Source of the DNA: Desulfosoma sp.
GTDB taxonomy: Bacteria > Desulfobacterota > Syntrophobacteria > Syntrophobacterales > DSM-9756
Length of the DNA stretch: 64,000 nt
Reading direction: 5' to 3'
Assembly (NCBI GenBank): GCA_037481875.1
Contig: JBBFKY010000003.1
Span: forward strand, 117,235 to 181,234
Of the stretch, positions 27,916 to 36,081 are shown one piece after another. A program made the position numbers and the translations under genes. How positions within the stretch are numbered: position 1 is the first letter of the stretch; every line of letters begins with the position of its first letter. The notes under the pieces were generated by a model. It made no database searches and had not been told where the DNA came from. It worked only from the letters and a program-made list of their open reading frames with translations.

Positions 27916-29880
27916 ATGATCGAGGACAAAGAACTCAAGGAATATCGGGATCTCCTCTCACCACCGGAACAGTTTCGAGACGGGTTCGGATGGAAATCGG
28001 TGATCGGGGCTATCTTTATTGGATTTCTCATGATGCCCGGCTCCATGTATCTGGGCCTGGTGATCGGCACAGGCATCGGTCCTGCGGCTCGCTGGGTGAC
28101 CGTCATCCTTTTTGCGGAAGTGGCCAAAAGGGCTTACACGCGTCTGAACCAGCAGGAAATTTTCGTGTTGTATTACATGGCCGGAGCCGCCATGGCCTCG
28201 CCCTTTTCCGGGCTTTTGTGGAATCAATACCTGGTGCAGTCGGAAGCCGCTCGCATGTTGGGTCTCACCCAGTACATTCCTTCCTGGGTGGCGCCTCAGC
28301 CCGGCTCCGAATCCCTCATCGAAAGAACCTTTTTCCATAGAGATTGGCTGGTTCCCATTCTTCTCATGGTGGGCTTTGAACTGATTCAGGCCGTAGACCA
28401 TTTCGGATTGGGTTACGCCCTGTATCGTTTAACCTCCGATGTGGAAAAACTTCCTTTTCCCATGGCTCCCGTAGGAGCTTTGGGCAACATGGCTCTGGCC
28501 GAATCCACGGAAAAAAAAGAAACAGGATGGAAATGGCGCCTGTTTTCCATCGGGGCCATGATAGGTTTGTGTTTCGGAGCCATTTATGTGCTTTTGCCTG
28601 CCGCTTCCGGCGTGATCCTCACGGAACCGGTGCGTCTTCTTCCCATTCCCTGGATTGAACTGACCCCTGTGACCGAAGAAATTCTTCCCGCCGTGGCCAC
28701 CGGCATTCAGTTGGACCTGGGGCTTCTGTTCATCGGCATGGTGTTGCCGTTCTGGGCGGTGGTGGGAGGTGCTGTGGGATTTCTTATCACTCTGGTGGCC
28801 AATCCCATTCTTTATCAGCACGGTATCCTGCAAAGGTGGCACAAGGGAATGGGGACGGTGGATACGGTTTTTGCCAATAATTTCGATTTTTACATGAGTT
28901 TCGGTATCGGTATCGGGCTGGCCATTGCTTTGGTGGGCTTTGTGCAGGTTTTTCGAGGGCTGCGCTCGGAAAGCATGGCACCTTTTCGAGAACGCATGAA
29001 AAGACTTTTTGAACCGCCCAAGGGCCGAGGGGATTTCAGTATCTGGATTGCCATCGCCATCTATGTGGGCAGCACTTTAGTTTACGTGATTTTGTGTTCC
29101 TTTCTGGTTCCAGGCTTTCCATGGATCTTTTTGGTGGCTTACGGCTTCATTTACACACCTTTTATCAGTTATGTTTCGGCGCGAATGGAAGGGATTACCG
29201 GACAGTTCGTGAGTCTTCCCATGGTGCGGGAAGCGAGTTTTATCGCAGCCTCCAAGTTTTTCGGCTATCATGGTATCGGGATCTGGTATGCGCCGATTCC
29301 TTTTCACAATTACGGCAAAGCTACGGTTCGATGGCGCGAAATCGAACTTACGGGAACCAGTTTTCGAAGCATCATTAAAGCGGAAATTCTCGTGTTTCCG
29401 GTAGTCATGATCGCCAGCTTGCTGTTTTCCCAATACATCTGGCGCTTGGCTCCCATTCCTTCCAGTCAGTACCCATATGCTCAGGAACTCTGGCATCTGC
29501 AGGCGCTCAATACCTTGTTGCTGCAAAGTGCCACCCTGGAGGGGTATTCACCTTTTTTTGAAGCCCTTAAGGGCCAATATGTCTTGTGGGGACTGAGCCT
29601 CGGTGTGATTGTCTACTGGGCTCTCAACCTTCTTCACTGGCCGGTCCTTCTTATTTATGGTGTGGTTCGAGGTCTTGGACAATCGACACCTCATGGTATC
29701 TTTCTGGAAATCATTGGGGCCCTGCTGGGGCGTTTTTATTTTTCGAAGAAATATGGGCTGGCCTGGCGTCAGTATGCCCCGGTGTTGCTGGCAGGCTTTT
29801 CTTGTGGCATGGGCCTCATGGGCATGCTCGCCATGGGCTTCACCCTCATCATGCGCTCCCTGGGAAGCCTGGCCTACTGA
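27916..29880 (+). CDS. Polytopic membrane protein, OPT-like, second of pair
   Basis: A 654-residue membrane protein with a short cytoplasmic N-terminus (MIEDKELKEYRDLLSPPEQF) and at least 12 helices. Its C-terminal half has PIPSSQYPYAQELWHLQALNT, reminiscent of OPT-family peptide or metal-siderophore transporters. The ATG at 27916 has GGGAG at good spacing; a longer frame from 27832 overlaps the upstream gene. It shares the segment KLPFPMAPVGA with the family and MNFPLLRVP in its neighbour, suggesting related proteins that may form a heteromer. Substrate unknown. Confidence 0.75.
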   Translation: MIEDKELKEYRDLLSPPEQFRDGFGWKSVIGAIFIGFLMMPGSMYLGLVIGTGIGPAARWVTVILFAEVAKRAYTRLNQQEIFVLYYMAGAAMASPFSGLLWNQYLVQSEAARMLGLTQYIPSWVAPQPGSESLIERTFFHRDWLVPILLMVGFELIQAVDHFGLGYALYRLTSDVEKLPFPMAPVGALGNMALAESTEKKETGWKWRLFSIGAMIGLCFGAIYVLLPAASGVILTEPVRLLPIPWIELTPVTEEILPAVATGIQLDLGLLFIGMVLPFWAVVGGAVGFLITLVANPILYQHGILQRWHKGMGTVDTVFANNFDFYMSFGIGIGLAIALVGFVQVFRGLRSESMAPFRERMKRLFEPPKGRGDFSIWIAIAIYVGSTLVYVILCSFLVPGFPWIFLVAYGFIYTPFISYVSARMEGITGQFVSLPMVREASFIAASKFFGYHGIGIWYAPIPFHNYGKATVRWREIELTGTSFRSIIKAEILVFPVVMIASLLFSQYIWRLAPIPSSQYPYAQELWHLQALNTLLLQSATLEGYSPFFEALKGQYVLWGLSLGVIVYWALNLLHWPVLLIYGVVRGLGQSTPHGIFLEIIGALLGRFYFSKKYGLAWRQYAPVLLAGFSCGMGLMGMLAMGFTLIMRSLGSLAY

Positions 29881-30125
29881 TGAGCTTGAGGGTTCTCGTC
29901 ATCTTTGCATGCGACCCAAATCCCGGCCAGGTCAAGACGTGCCTGGCAAAACATTTGGGGCATCAAGCCGCCTGCGACCTCTACGAAAAACTGCTTCGGT
30001 TCACCTTAGGCATCGCCTATGATTTTCAAAAGCGTCGGCCGAAAACGCATGTCAATGTTGGGCTCATACCTTCGGACTGCAGGGACTCTCTGACGAATCA
30101 TCCGACTTTCTCCGGTTATCTTTGA
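29880..30125 (+). pseudogene. Truncated DUF2064/TIGR04282-type glycosyltransferase remnant
   Basis: The 81-codon reading begins with an ATG overlapping the previous stop (TGATG) and reads MSLRVLVIFACDPNPGQVKT and then AKHLGHQAACDLYEKLLRFT. This matches the N-terminus of DUF2064 (TIGR04282) proteins, where the motif is normally FARYPEPGKVKTRLA. Intact members have about 200 residues; here the frame stops after 81 and only 87 bases remain before the next gene, so the catalytic core is missing. The KTRL motif itself reads KTCL. I call it a degenerate fragment, though translation of a short protein cannot be excluded. Confidence 0.6.
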
Positions 30126-30212
30126 GGACTTTCCAACGCCGTTTTTTATGGAAAATATAACCAATGAGGGTCCGCTCGGCGGAAAGGCCGATAAAGAGTC
30201 CAGGAGCTGCTC

Positions 30213-31355
30213 ATGCACATTAGGAAGTTTTCCATACCGGAAATCATCTTCGGGCGTGGCGCCTTGAAATACGCGGGTTTGTGTGCCAAACGCCTTGGTG
30301 CGGAAAAGCCCATGGTAGTCAGTGATCCGGGTCTGCGAGAAGCGGGATGGGTGTCGCAATTGTTGGATGTGCTCGCCGCAGAAGGAATGGACTGGTGCTA
30401 CTTCGAAGACGTTGTCAGTAACCCTCGGGACACTCAGGTGGCCCATGGAGCCCTTTTTTATGCACAACATCAGGCGGATGTGATCATAGCGCTGGGCGGA
30501 GGCAGCCCCATGGATGCGGCCAAAGGGATCGCCGTGGTGGTGGGAAACGGCGGAAGCATACACGATTATGAAGGGGCCAATCGCATCCATCGTCCTTTGC
30601 CCCCCATGGTTTTTCTTCCTTCAACCGCGGGAAGCGGCTCGGACATTTCCCAGTTCGCCATCATCACGGACACACGCCGTCGGCTCAAAATGACCATTGT
30701 CAGTCGAACCCTTGTTCCCAACATTTCCATCATCGATCCCATGGTGCTGACCACCAAACCACGGCATCTCGTTTTGGCGGCCGCCGTGGATGCGCTGGCT
30801 CACGCTATTGAATCGTACGTCTCCATCATCGCTTCTCCTTTTACGGAACTCCAATCCTTAAAAGCTATCGAAATGATCAGCACCCATTTGCCCTTAGCCG
30901 CGCAGGAACCTTCACTGGAAGTTCTGGAAGCCTTAAGTATCGCCAGTACCGCAGCAGCAATGGCGTTCAGTAATGCCAGCTTGGGAGCGGACCACGCCTT
31001 GGCGCATTCTCTTGGAGGCATGTTAGATGTGCTGCACGGAGAGGTGCACTCCGTCCTTTTACCGGCTGTCATGCGCTACAATCTGGAGGCGGCTCTGCCT
31101 AAGATGGCTCAAATTGGAAACATTTTGACCGGAAAACACTTTCGCAACAGCCGCAAAGCAGCTCAAGCGGGCATTGAAAGTCTGGAAAATCTCTTTGCGT
31201 CTTTGGGCATGAAACATAGGCTTCGCGACTTGGTTTCGGACCCTTCCCATCTGCCACAACTGTGCCGCATGGCGGCCCAGGATGCCTGTTTGCTGACAAA
31301 TCCGAAACCGGCCACGTGGATGGATCTGCTGAAAATTTGCGAAGAGGTTTGGTGA
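30213..31355 (+). CDS. Iron-containing (group III) alcohol dehydrogenase
   Basis: A 380-residue NAD(P)-dependent alcohol dehydrogenase. The nucleotide site is GGGSPMDAAKGIAVV, and the metal ligands are visible: Asp and His in DALAHAIE, and two His in HALAHSLGGMLDVLHGE. The ATG follows CCAGGAG. The next gene, a histidine kinase, starts on its stop codon (TGATG). It is a paralog of the enzyme at 34.2 kb but clearly divergent (for example STAGSGSDISQFAII against TTAGTASEMTRFCII). Natural substrates may be short alcohols or aldehydes. Confidence 0.92.
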   Translation: MHIRKFSIPEIIFGRGALKYAGLCAKRLGAEKPMVVSDPGLREAGWVSQLLDVLAAEGMDWCYFEDVVSNPRDTQVAHGALFYAQHQADVIIALGGGSPMDAAKGIAVVVGNGGSIHDYEGANRIHRPLPPMVFLPSTAGSGSDISQFAIITDTRRRLKMTIVSRTLVPNISIIDPMVLTTKPRHLVLAAAVDALAHAIESYVSIIASPFTELQSLKAIEMISTHLPLAAQEPSLEVLEALSIASTAAAMAFSNASLGADHALAHSLGGMLDVLHGEVHSVLLPAVMRYNLEAALPKMAQIGNILTGKHFRNSRKAAQAGIESLENLFASLGMKHRLRDLVSDPSHLPQLCRMAAQDACLLTNPKPATWMDLLKICEEVW

Positions 31356-32548
31356 TGAAAGCTCCCCCATCTTTAGAAGACTTGATCGGCATTGAATATT
31401 CCAAGCTAGGTTTTTTCCGTGAAGCCCAGGAAAAGATCGCTCAATTGCACGCCTCCACACTGGAACTGGAACGTCGGCGTCAGCAGATTCAAGCCATTTT
31501 GGATGGAATTACGGACGTCATGGCGGTTATCACGCCCGAAGGACGTATCACCTCTGTTAATCGCGTTTTTTATGATGTCTTTGGTGGCAGTTCTCCGGTT
31601 GGAAAGAAATGCTATAGTGTTTTTCGAGGCTCCGATAAGAAGTGCCAGCCATGTCCGGCAAGCATCGCCTACGAGACCAACCGCGTGTGCCGACAGGAAC
31701 ACATCGTGACCGTGAACAATTCCACGCGTCACTTTGAAATTACGGCTTCCCCTTTGAGGAATCCCCAAGGGCTTCCATGCCATGTTTTGTTACTGAAACG
31801 TGATGTGACGTTAGAGCGCGAATACCAGGCAAAACTGAACCACGCCGAAAAAATGAGCGCCGTGGGTTTGCTCGCCGCCGGCGTAGCCCACGAAATCAAC
31901 AATCCCCTCACGGCCATTCTGGGATTTGTGCAAGCCATACGTAAACGCCTTCCTGAAGTGAGGGATCGGCTGCCTCAAGAATTTCGAGCTATTTTAGAAG
32001 AATATACGGAAATCATCATGGATGAATGTGCACGTTGTCAGGAAATTGTACAGGGTCTTTTGAGCTTCAGTCGACCCTACTCGGGCACAATGACCGTCGT
32101 AGACTTAAACAAATGCGTTCAGGAAACCATCAAGCTTGTGCGTCATCGATTCCAAGAATTTCCCGAGCTTCAGTTTGAGCTAGAGTTGGAGACGAAACCA
32201 CTCCGTATTCAGGGCGCTCCATCTCAGATCAAGCAACTCTTACTCAATCTTCTTCTCAACGCTTTGGACGCCCTGCCCGACGGAAAAGGATCTGTGCGTG
32301 TGCGCACCTTTGTGCGGGATGGGCACGGAGCGTGCCTTGAAGTTCAAGACACCGGCCGCGGTATTCAAAGGGAAAGCCTGGGAAAAATTTTCACTCCTTT
32401 TTTCACCACCAAACCAGTAGGCCGTGGCACCGGTTTGGGGCTTTCCATGTGCTACTCCATCGCGCAAGCTCACAATGCTGCCATTGAAGTGGAAAGCGAA
32501 CCCCACAAGGGATCCACCTTTCGAGTCGTGTTCGAGAAAATGCCATGA
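31355..32548 (+). CDS. PAS-domain sensor histidine kinase
   Basis: A 397-residue cytoplasmic kinase without membrane helices. It has an N-terminal helix, a PAS domain (about 45-150) carrying a cysteine cluster Cys86, Cys97, Cys100 (KKCQPCPA), phospho-acceptor His180 (AAGVAHEINNPLTAIL), and an HATPase domain with NLLLNALDALPDG, DTGRGI and GRGTGLGLS. The cysteines could form a redox or metal sensor, which is an inference. It overlaps the alcohol dehydrogenase before and the response regulator after it (ATGA), so the three are one operon. Confidence 0.92.
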   Translation: MKAPPSLEDLIGIEYSKLGFFREAQEKIAQLHASTLELERRRQQIQAILDGITDVMAVITPEGRITSVNRVFYDVFGGSSPVGKKCYSVFRGSDKKCQPCPASIAYETNRVCRQEHIVTVNNSTRHFEITASPLRNPQGLPCHVLLLKRDVTLEREYQAKLNHAEKMSAVGLLAAGVAHEINNPLTAILGFVQAIRKRLPEVRDRLPQEFRAILEEYTEIIMDECARCQEIVQGLLSFSRPYSGTMTVVDLNKCVQETIKLVRHRFQEFPELQFELELETKPLRIQGAPSQIKQLLLNLLLNALDALPDGKGSVRVRTFVRDGHGACLEVQDTGRGIQRESLGKIFTPFFTTKPVGRGTGLGLSMCYSIAQAHNAAIEVESEPHKGSTFRVVFEKMP

Positions 32549-33894
32549 AACCCATGCGTGTCCTCGTCATTGACGACGAAGTGTCCATTCGAAAACTCGT
32601 GGAAAAAGAACTGGCGGCTCCTCATCGAAAGATCGTTACGGCGGATTGTGTGGCTGCAGCCAAGAAACGGATCTCCGAGGAATCCTTTGACGTTATCGTC
32701 GCGGATATTCGACTCCCTGACGGTGACGGGTTGGAGCTCCTAGGTTTTTTTCGGCAAGTCTTGCCCGATGTGGAGGTGGTTTTCATAACGGGGTACGGTA
32801 CTGTGGAAGGCGCCCTCAAAGCCATGAAACTGGGCGCTTATGACTATGTCACCAAGCCTTTTGACTTAGAACGGTTGGAAGTAGTCCTGGACAAAGCCTT
32901 TGAGCGGGTTTGCCTCAAAAGAGAAAACCGTCGACTTCTTCAAGGACTGAGGGGTGTGGACGCTCCACGCCTTGTCGGTCGTTCATCGGCCGTACGTCAC
33001 ATCACAAGGCTGATCCAAAAAGTGAGCCAACATGATACTTCGGTGCTTATTACCGGAGAATCGGGGACCGGCAAAGAGGTGGTAGCGCGAAACATCCATG
33101 CTCTAAGCCCCCGTGCGCAGCGCCCTTTCGTGGTTAAGAATTGTGCTGAACTGCAAAAGGATCTTCTGCGCAGTGAACTTTTTGGTTACGTCAAAGGAGC
33201 CTTTACGGGGGCCTTGGAGACACGGGAGGGCCTTGTCAGCCTGGCCGATGGAGGCACTCTGTTTCTTGATGAAATCGGAGAAATGCCCATGGAACTGCAA
33301 GGCGCCTTGCTACGCCTCCTGGAAACCAAAAGGTTTCGAAGGGTTGGAGATCAACAGGAACGCTATGTGGATGTCCGATTCCTTTTTGCCACTCATCGGG
33401 ATCTGAAAAAAGAAGTTGACGCTGGTCGTTTTCATGAGGCCCTCTACCACAGGCTGAACATTTTTCGTATTCACTTACCTCCTTTGAGGGAAAGGATCGA
33501 AGATATTCCCTTACTGGTAGAACATTTTTTGGGGATTCTCAGTCGGCCCGGCACTACCTACAAGGTGCCGGATGAAACTTTGGCCTATCTCATGGCCTAC
33601 GCCTGGCCGGGCAATGTACGGGAACTTCGAAACGTCCTGGAAAGATGTCTGATTCTCAGCGAAGATAAAATCATTCTGCCTGACACCCTTCCACGGGAGC
33701 TTGTCCAAAGAGTACCATCAGCCGGAACCACCGACTTCCCATGTCTGCCCCTCCACGAAGTGGAACGCCTTCATATCCAAAACACCTTGGCACGGTTTTG
33801 CGGCAACAAAGTCGAAACCGCTCGAGCTCTAGGGATCAGCCGCCGAACCCTCTACAGAAAAATCAAAGCTTATGGCCTGGATGATGTGTCTTGA
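32545..33894 (+). CDS. NtrC-family sigma-54 response regulator
   Basis: A 449-residue transcription activator: receiver domain with Asp54 (IVADIRLPDG), AAA+ domain with Walker A GESGTGKE and the sigma-54 contact motif GAFTGA, and a C-terminal Fis-type helix-turn-helix (KVETARALGISRRTLYRKI). It is coupled to the upstream kinase by an ATGA overlap and should be its partner. A candidate sigma-54 promoter lies 270 bases downstream, before the second alcohol dehydrogenase, making that gene a likely target. Confidence 0.94.
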   Translation: MKPMRVLVIDDEVSIRKLVEKELAAPHRKIVTADCVAAAKKRISEESFDVIVADIRLPDGDGLELLGFFRQVLPDVEVVFITGYGTVEGALKAMKLGAYDYVTKPFDLERLEVVLDKAFERVCLKRENRRLLQGLRGVDAPRLVGRSSAVRHITRLIQKVSQHDTSVLITGESGTGKEVVARNIHALSPRAQRPFVVKNCAELQKDLLRSELFGYVKGAFTGALETREGLVSLADGGTLFLDEIGEMPMELQGALLRLLETKRFRRVGDQQERYVDVRFLFATHRDLKKEVDAGRFHEALYHRLNIFRIHLPPLRERIEDIPLLVEHFLGILSRPGTTYKVPDETLAYLMAYAWPGNVRELRNVLERCLILSEDKIILPDTLPRELVQRVPSAGTTDFPCLPLHEVERLHIQNTLARFCGNKVETARALGISRRTLYRKIKAYGLDDVS

Positions 33895-33917
33895 TATCTG
33901 GCGATAGGCTCATTCCC

Positions 33918-33934
33918 TGTGACATCATGACACA
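33918..33934. promoter_or_regulatory. Imperfect palindrome, candidate activator site
   Basis: TGTGACATCATGACACA is a 17-base near-palindrome, with two mismatched arm pairs around a central C. It lies in the 353-base spacer between the sigma-54 regulator gene and the second alcohol dehydrogenase gene, about 230 bases before the candidate sigma-54 promoter, a distance typical for enhancer sites of NtrC-type activators. Binding is inferred. The rest of the spacer holds no gene that I can support. Confidence 0.4.
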
Positions 33935-34164
33935 TTCGGAAGAACGCCGTGGACAAAACAGCACACGACGCTCAGAGTGTGTGAAAAGCCCCTCGGAAAC
34001 CGTCCTGAAAAATCAACTCATTAATTTTCAAGTCAAAAAAGAAAGCTCAAGATTCAGATCGCCTCGCCCGTGATCCTTTTGAACGATGCCAATCTTGCAC
34101 GGCTTCGAGACCGAATCCTGGCTCTCCTATTATAACATGTTGTTTTATCTTTGTTTTAGTCGAT

Positions 34165-34180
34165 GGCATTAGTCTTGAAG
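34165..34180 (+). promoter_or_regulatory. Candidate sigma-54 promoter (-24/-12)
   Basis: TGGCATTAGTCTTGAA matches the sigma-54 consensus TGGCAY-N5-TTGCW at correct spacing, with one deviation in the -12 element (TTGA for TTGC). It is 67 bases upstream of the alcohol dehydrogenase ATG at 34248 and close to a gene for a sigma-54 activator. The region around it is AT-rich, as expected for a promoter. Confidence 0.5.
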
Positions 34181-34247
34181 TGAGTGTGAGAATGCAGCTT
34201 CAAGGGGAAGTTGCGTACGAAAACTTCTTAAACAAAGGAGGCGTATC

Positions 34248-35414
34248 ATGGCGGTCAGAGAGCAAGTTTACGGTTTTTACATTCCCACGGTGACCTTGAT
34301 GGGCATTGGTGCTCACAAAGAAATCGGCAAACAGATTCAAGTACTTGGTGGTAAGAAGCCTTTTCTATGCACCGATAAGGGCATTGTTTCGGCCGGTATT
34401 GCGGATCAAATCATTGAGTTGATCAAGAAAGACACCGGACTGGATGTGGTTGTTTTCGATGAAACGGTGCCGAATCCCACAGACAAGAACGTGCATGACG
34501 GCCTGAAACTCTTTAAGGATAAAGGCTGTGACCTTATTATCTCCCTTGGCGGGGGAAGTGCCCATGACTGCGCCAAAGGCATTGGTATTCTGGCTACCAA
34601 CGGGGGTAACATTCGCGACTACGAGGGCATCGACAAATCCAGCAAAGCCATGCCGCCTTTTATTGCAATCAACACCACGGCGGGAACCGCTAGTGAAATG
34701 ACTCGCTTTTGCATTATCACTAACACCGACACCAAGGTCAAAATGGCCATCGTGGACTGGAGGGTTACACCCAATGTGGCCATCAATGATCCTCTTCTCA
34801 TGATGGGCATGCCTCCGGCGCTGACGGCCGCCACCGGTATGGACGCACTGACCCATGCCGTGGAAGCCTATGTGTCCACTATTGCCACGCCTGTGACCGA
34901 TGCCTGCGCTCTTAAGGCCATAGAATTGATTTCTCAGAATTTGCGAGCTGCCGTCGCCAACGGCGCCGATATGGAAGCACGGGACAAAATGGCTTACGCT
35001 GAATACCTTGCCGGTATGGCTTTCAACAATGCGAGCCTCGGTCATGTGCATGCCATGGCTCATCAGCTCGGCGGGTTCTACGACTTGCCCCATGGGGTCT
35101 GCAACGCGATTCTTTTACCTCACGTGGAACGGTTCAACATGATTGCGAAAATGGACCGTTTTGCCGATATCGCCGTGGCCATGGGTGAAAACATCAGTGG
35201 ATTGTCCGTACGATGCGCCGCAGAAAAAGCTTTGGATGCGATCGTTACTCTGTCTCGGGATGTGGGCATTCCTCGAGGACTGGCCGAATTGGGAGTCAAG
35301 GAAGAAGACATTCCCATCATGGCTCAAAACGCCCAAAAGGATGCCTGCGGCCTGACGAACCCTCGATGCCCGACCTTGAACGATGTGATTGAAATCTACA
35401 AAAACGCTCTGTAA
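34248..35414 (+). CDS. Iron-containing alcohol dehydrogenase
   Basis: A 388-residue type III alcohol dehydrogenase, close to the well-studied enzymes of sulfate reducers. It shows GGGSAHDCAKGIG for NAD binding and metal ligands in DALTHAVEAYV, HVHAMAHQLGGFYD and LPHGVCN. The ATG has AAAGGAGG at ideal spacing. Good ribosome site and own promoter suggest high expression. With the AOR downstream it would form an alcohol to aldehyde to acid oxidation pathway, or the reverse. Confidence 0.95.
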   Translation: MAVREQVYGFYIPTVTLMGIGAHKEIGKQIQVLGGKKPFLCTDKGIVSAGIADQIIELIKKDTGLDVVVFDETVPNPTDKNVHDGLKLFKDKGCDLIISLGGGSAHDCAKGIGILATNGGNIRDYEGIDKSSKAMPPFIAINTTAGTASEMTRFCIITNTDTKVKMAIVDWRVTPNVAINDPLLMMGMPPALTAATGMDALTHAVEAYVSTIATPVTDACALKAIELISQNLRAAVANGADMEARDKMAYAEYLAGMAFNNASLGHVHAMAHQLGGFYDLPHGVCNAILLPHVERFNMIAKMDRFADIAVAMGENISGLSVRCAAEKALDAIVTLSRDVGIPRGLAELGVKEEDIPIMAQNAQKDACGLTNPRCPTLNDVIEIYKNAL

Positions 35415-35489
35415 TAAAAAGCAACTCTGTCAGCTGAAGTTGTTTTCAGAGTGAGTCACTGGCCCTCTGCACCCCACTAGAGCATCTTT

Positions 35490-35534
35490 CCGCTGCATCT
35501 TCGAAACCCGGTCAATCTCTCGAAGATGCAGCGG
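35490..35534. repeat. Perfect 15-base inverted repeat (strong hairpin)
   Basis: CCGCTGCATCTTCGA (35490-35504) and its exact complement TCGAAGATGCAGCGG (35520-35534) are separated by 15 bases. Outer bases GAGCA and TGCTC can extend the stem past a bulge. There is no T-tract, so it is not a standard intrinsic terminator. It lies 75 bases after the alcohol dehydrogenase stop and may be a processing signal, mRNA stabiliser or protein-binding site. Confidence 0.7.
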
Positions 35535-35689
35535 TGCTCACTGACTTGAAGCTTCAGCGCACTCCTTGACTTCGTTCAGAAAATGTGATTTGTATGCGAA
35601 ATAAAGGGATTGGGCGAATCTTGGATCTGCGCTGTTCGAGAGAACTATGGTTTCGGCATTGACAGAAAGCCTCTTTGGGAGGACATTTC

Positions 35690-35992
35690 ATGCCGCAGCA
35701 TCCAAATCAAAATCGACCGTCCCTTATCCTTTATAGTCTACTTACATGTCCCCGTTGCCGACGCGTAAAAGAATTTTTGGAGCAACATGCGGTTCCCTTT
35801 AAGCTTTATCTCGTGGATCTTCTTATTGGTGAAGAACGGTCCAAGGTTTTGGCTGAGATTAAGTCCAGAAATCCTGCCGTCACTTTCCCCACTCTTGTGG
35901 TGAAGGATGTTGAGGATCGTGTCGTTGTGGGGGACCGGCTCAAGGATATTGAACAGGTTTTGCGCGATTTAAAATGGATTCAGGATAAGTAA
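35690..35992 (+). CDS. Glutaredoxin-like protein
   Basis: A 100-residue thioredoxin-fold protein with active site CPRC (SLLTCPRCRRVKEFL), a cis-proline segment (VTFPTLVV) and a VVVGDRLKDIEQVL C-terminus. GGGAGGA precedes the ATG at 35690 by seven bases, preferred over an ATG-less longer reading at 35675. It is related to the protein at 51,081-51,335. A role in electron or disulfide transfer for the adjacent AOR/ADH enzymes is possible but unproven. Confidence 0.88.
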   Translation: MPQHPNQNRPSLILYSLLTCPRCRRVKEFLEQHAVPFKLYLVDLLIGEERSKVLAEIKSRNPAVTFPTLVVKDVEDRVVVGDRLKDIEQVLRDLKWIQDK

Positions 35993-36081
35993 AGCTGATG
36001 TGAAAGGTTCGTGGAGGGTTTTGCAGGTTTGAATCCCGGAAAGAGGCCAAGAATCCAAAAAAGAAATGAGGAGACGCAGCC

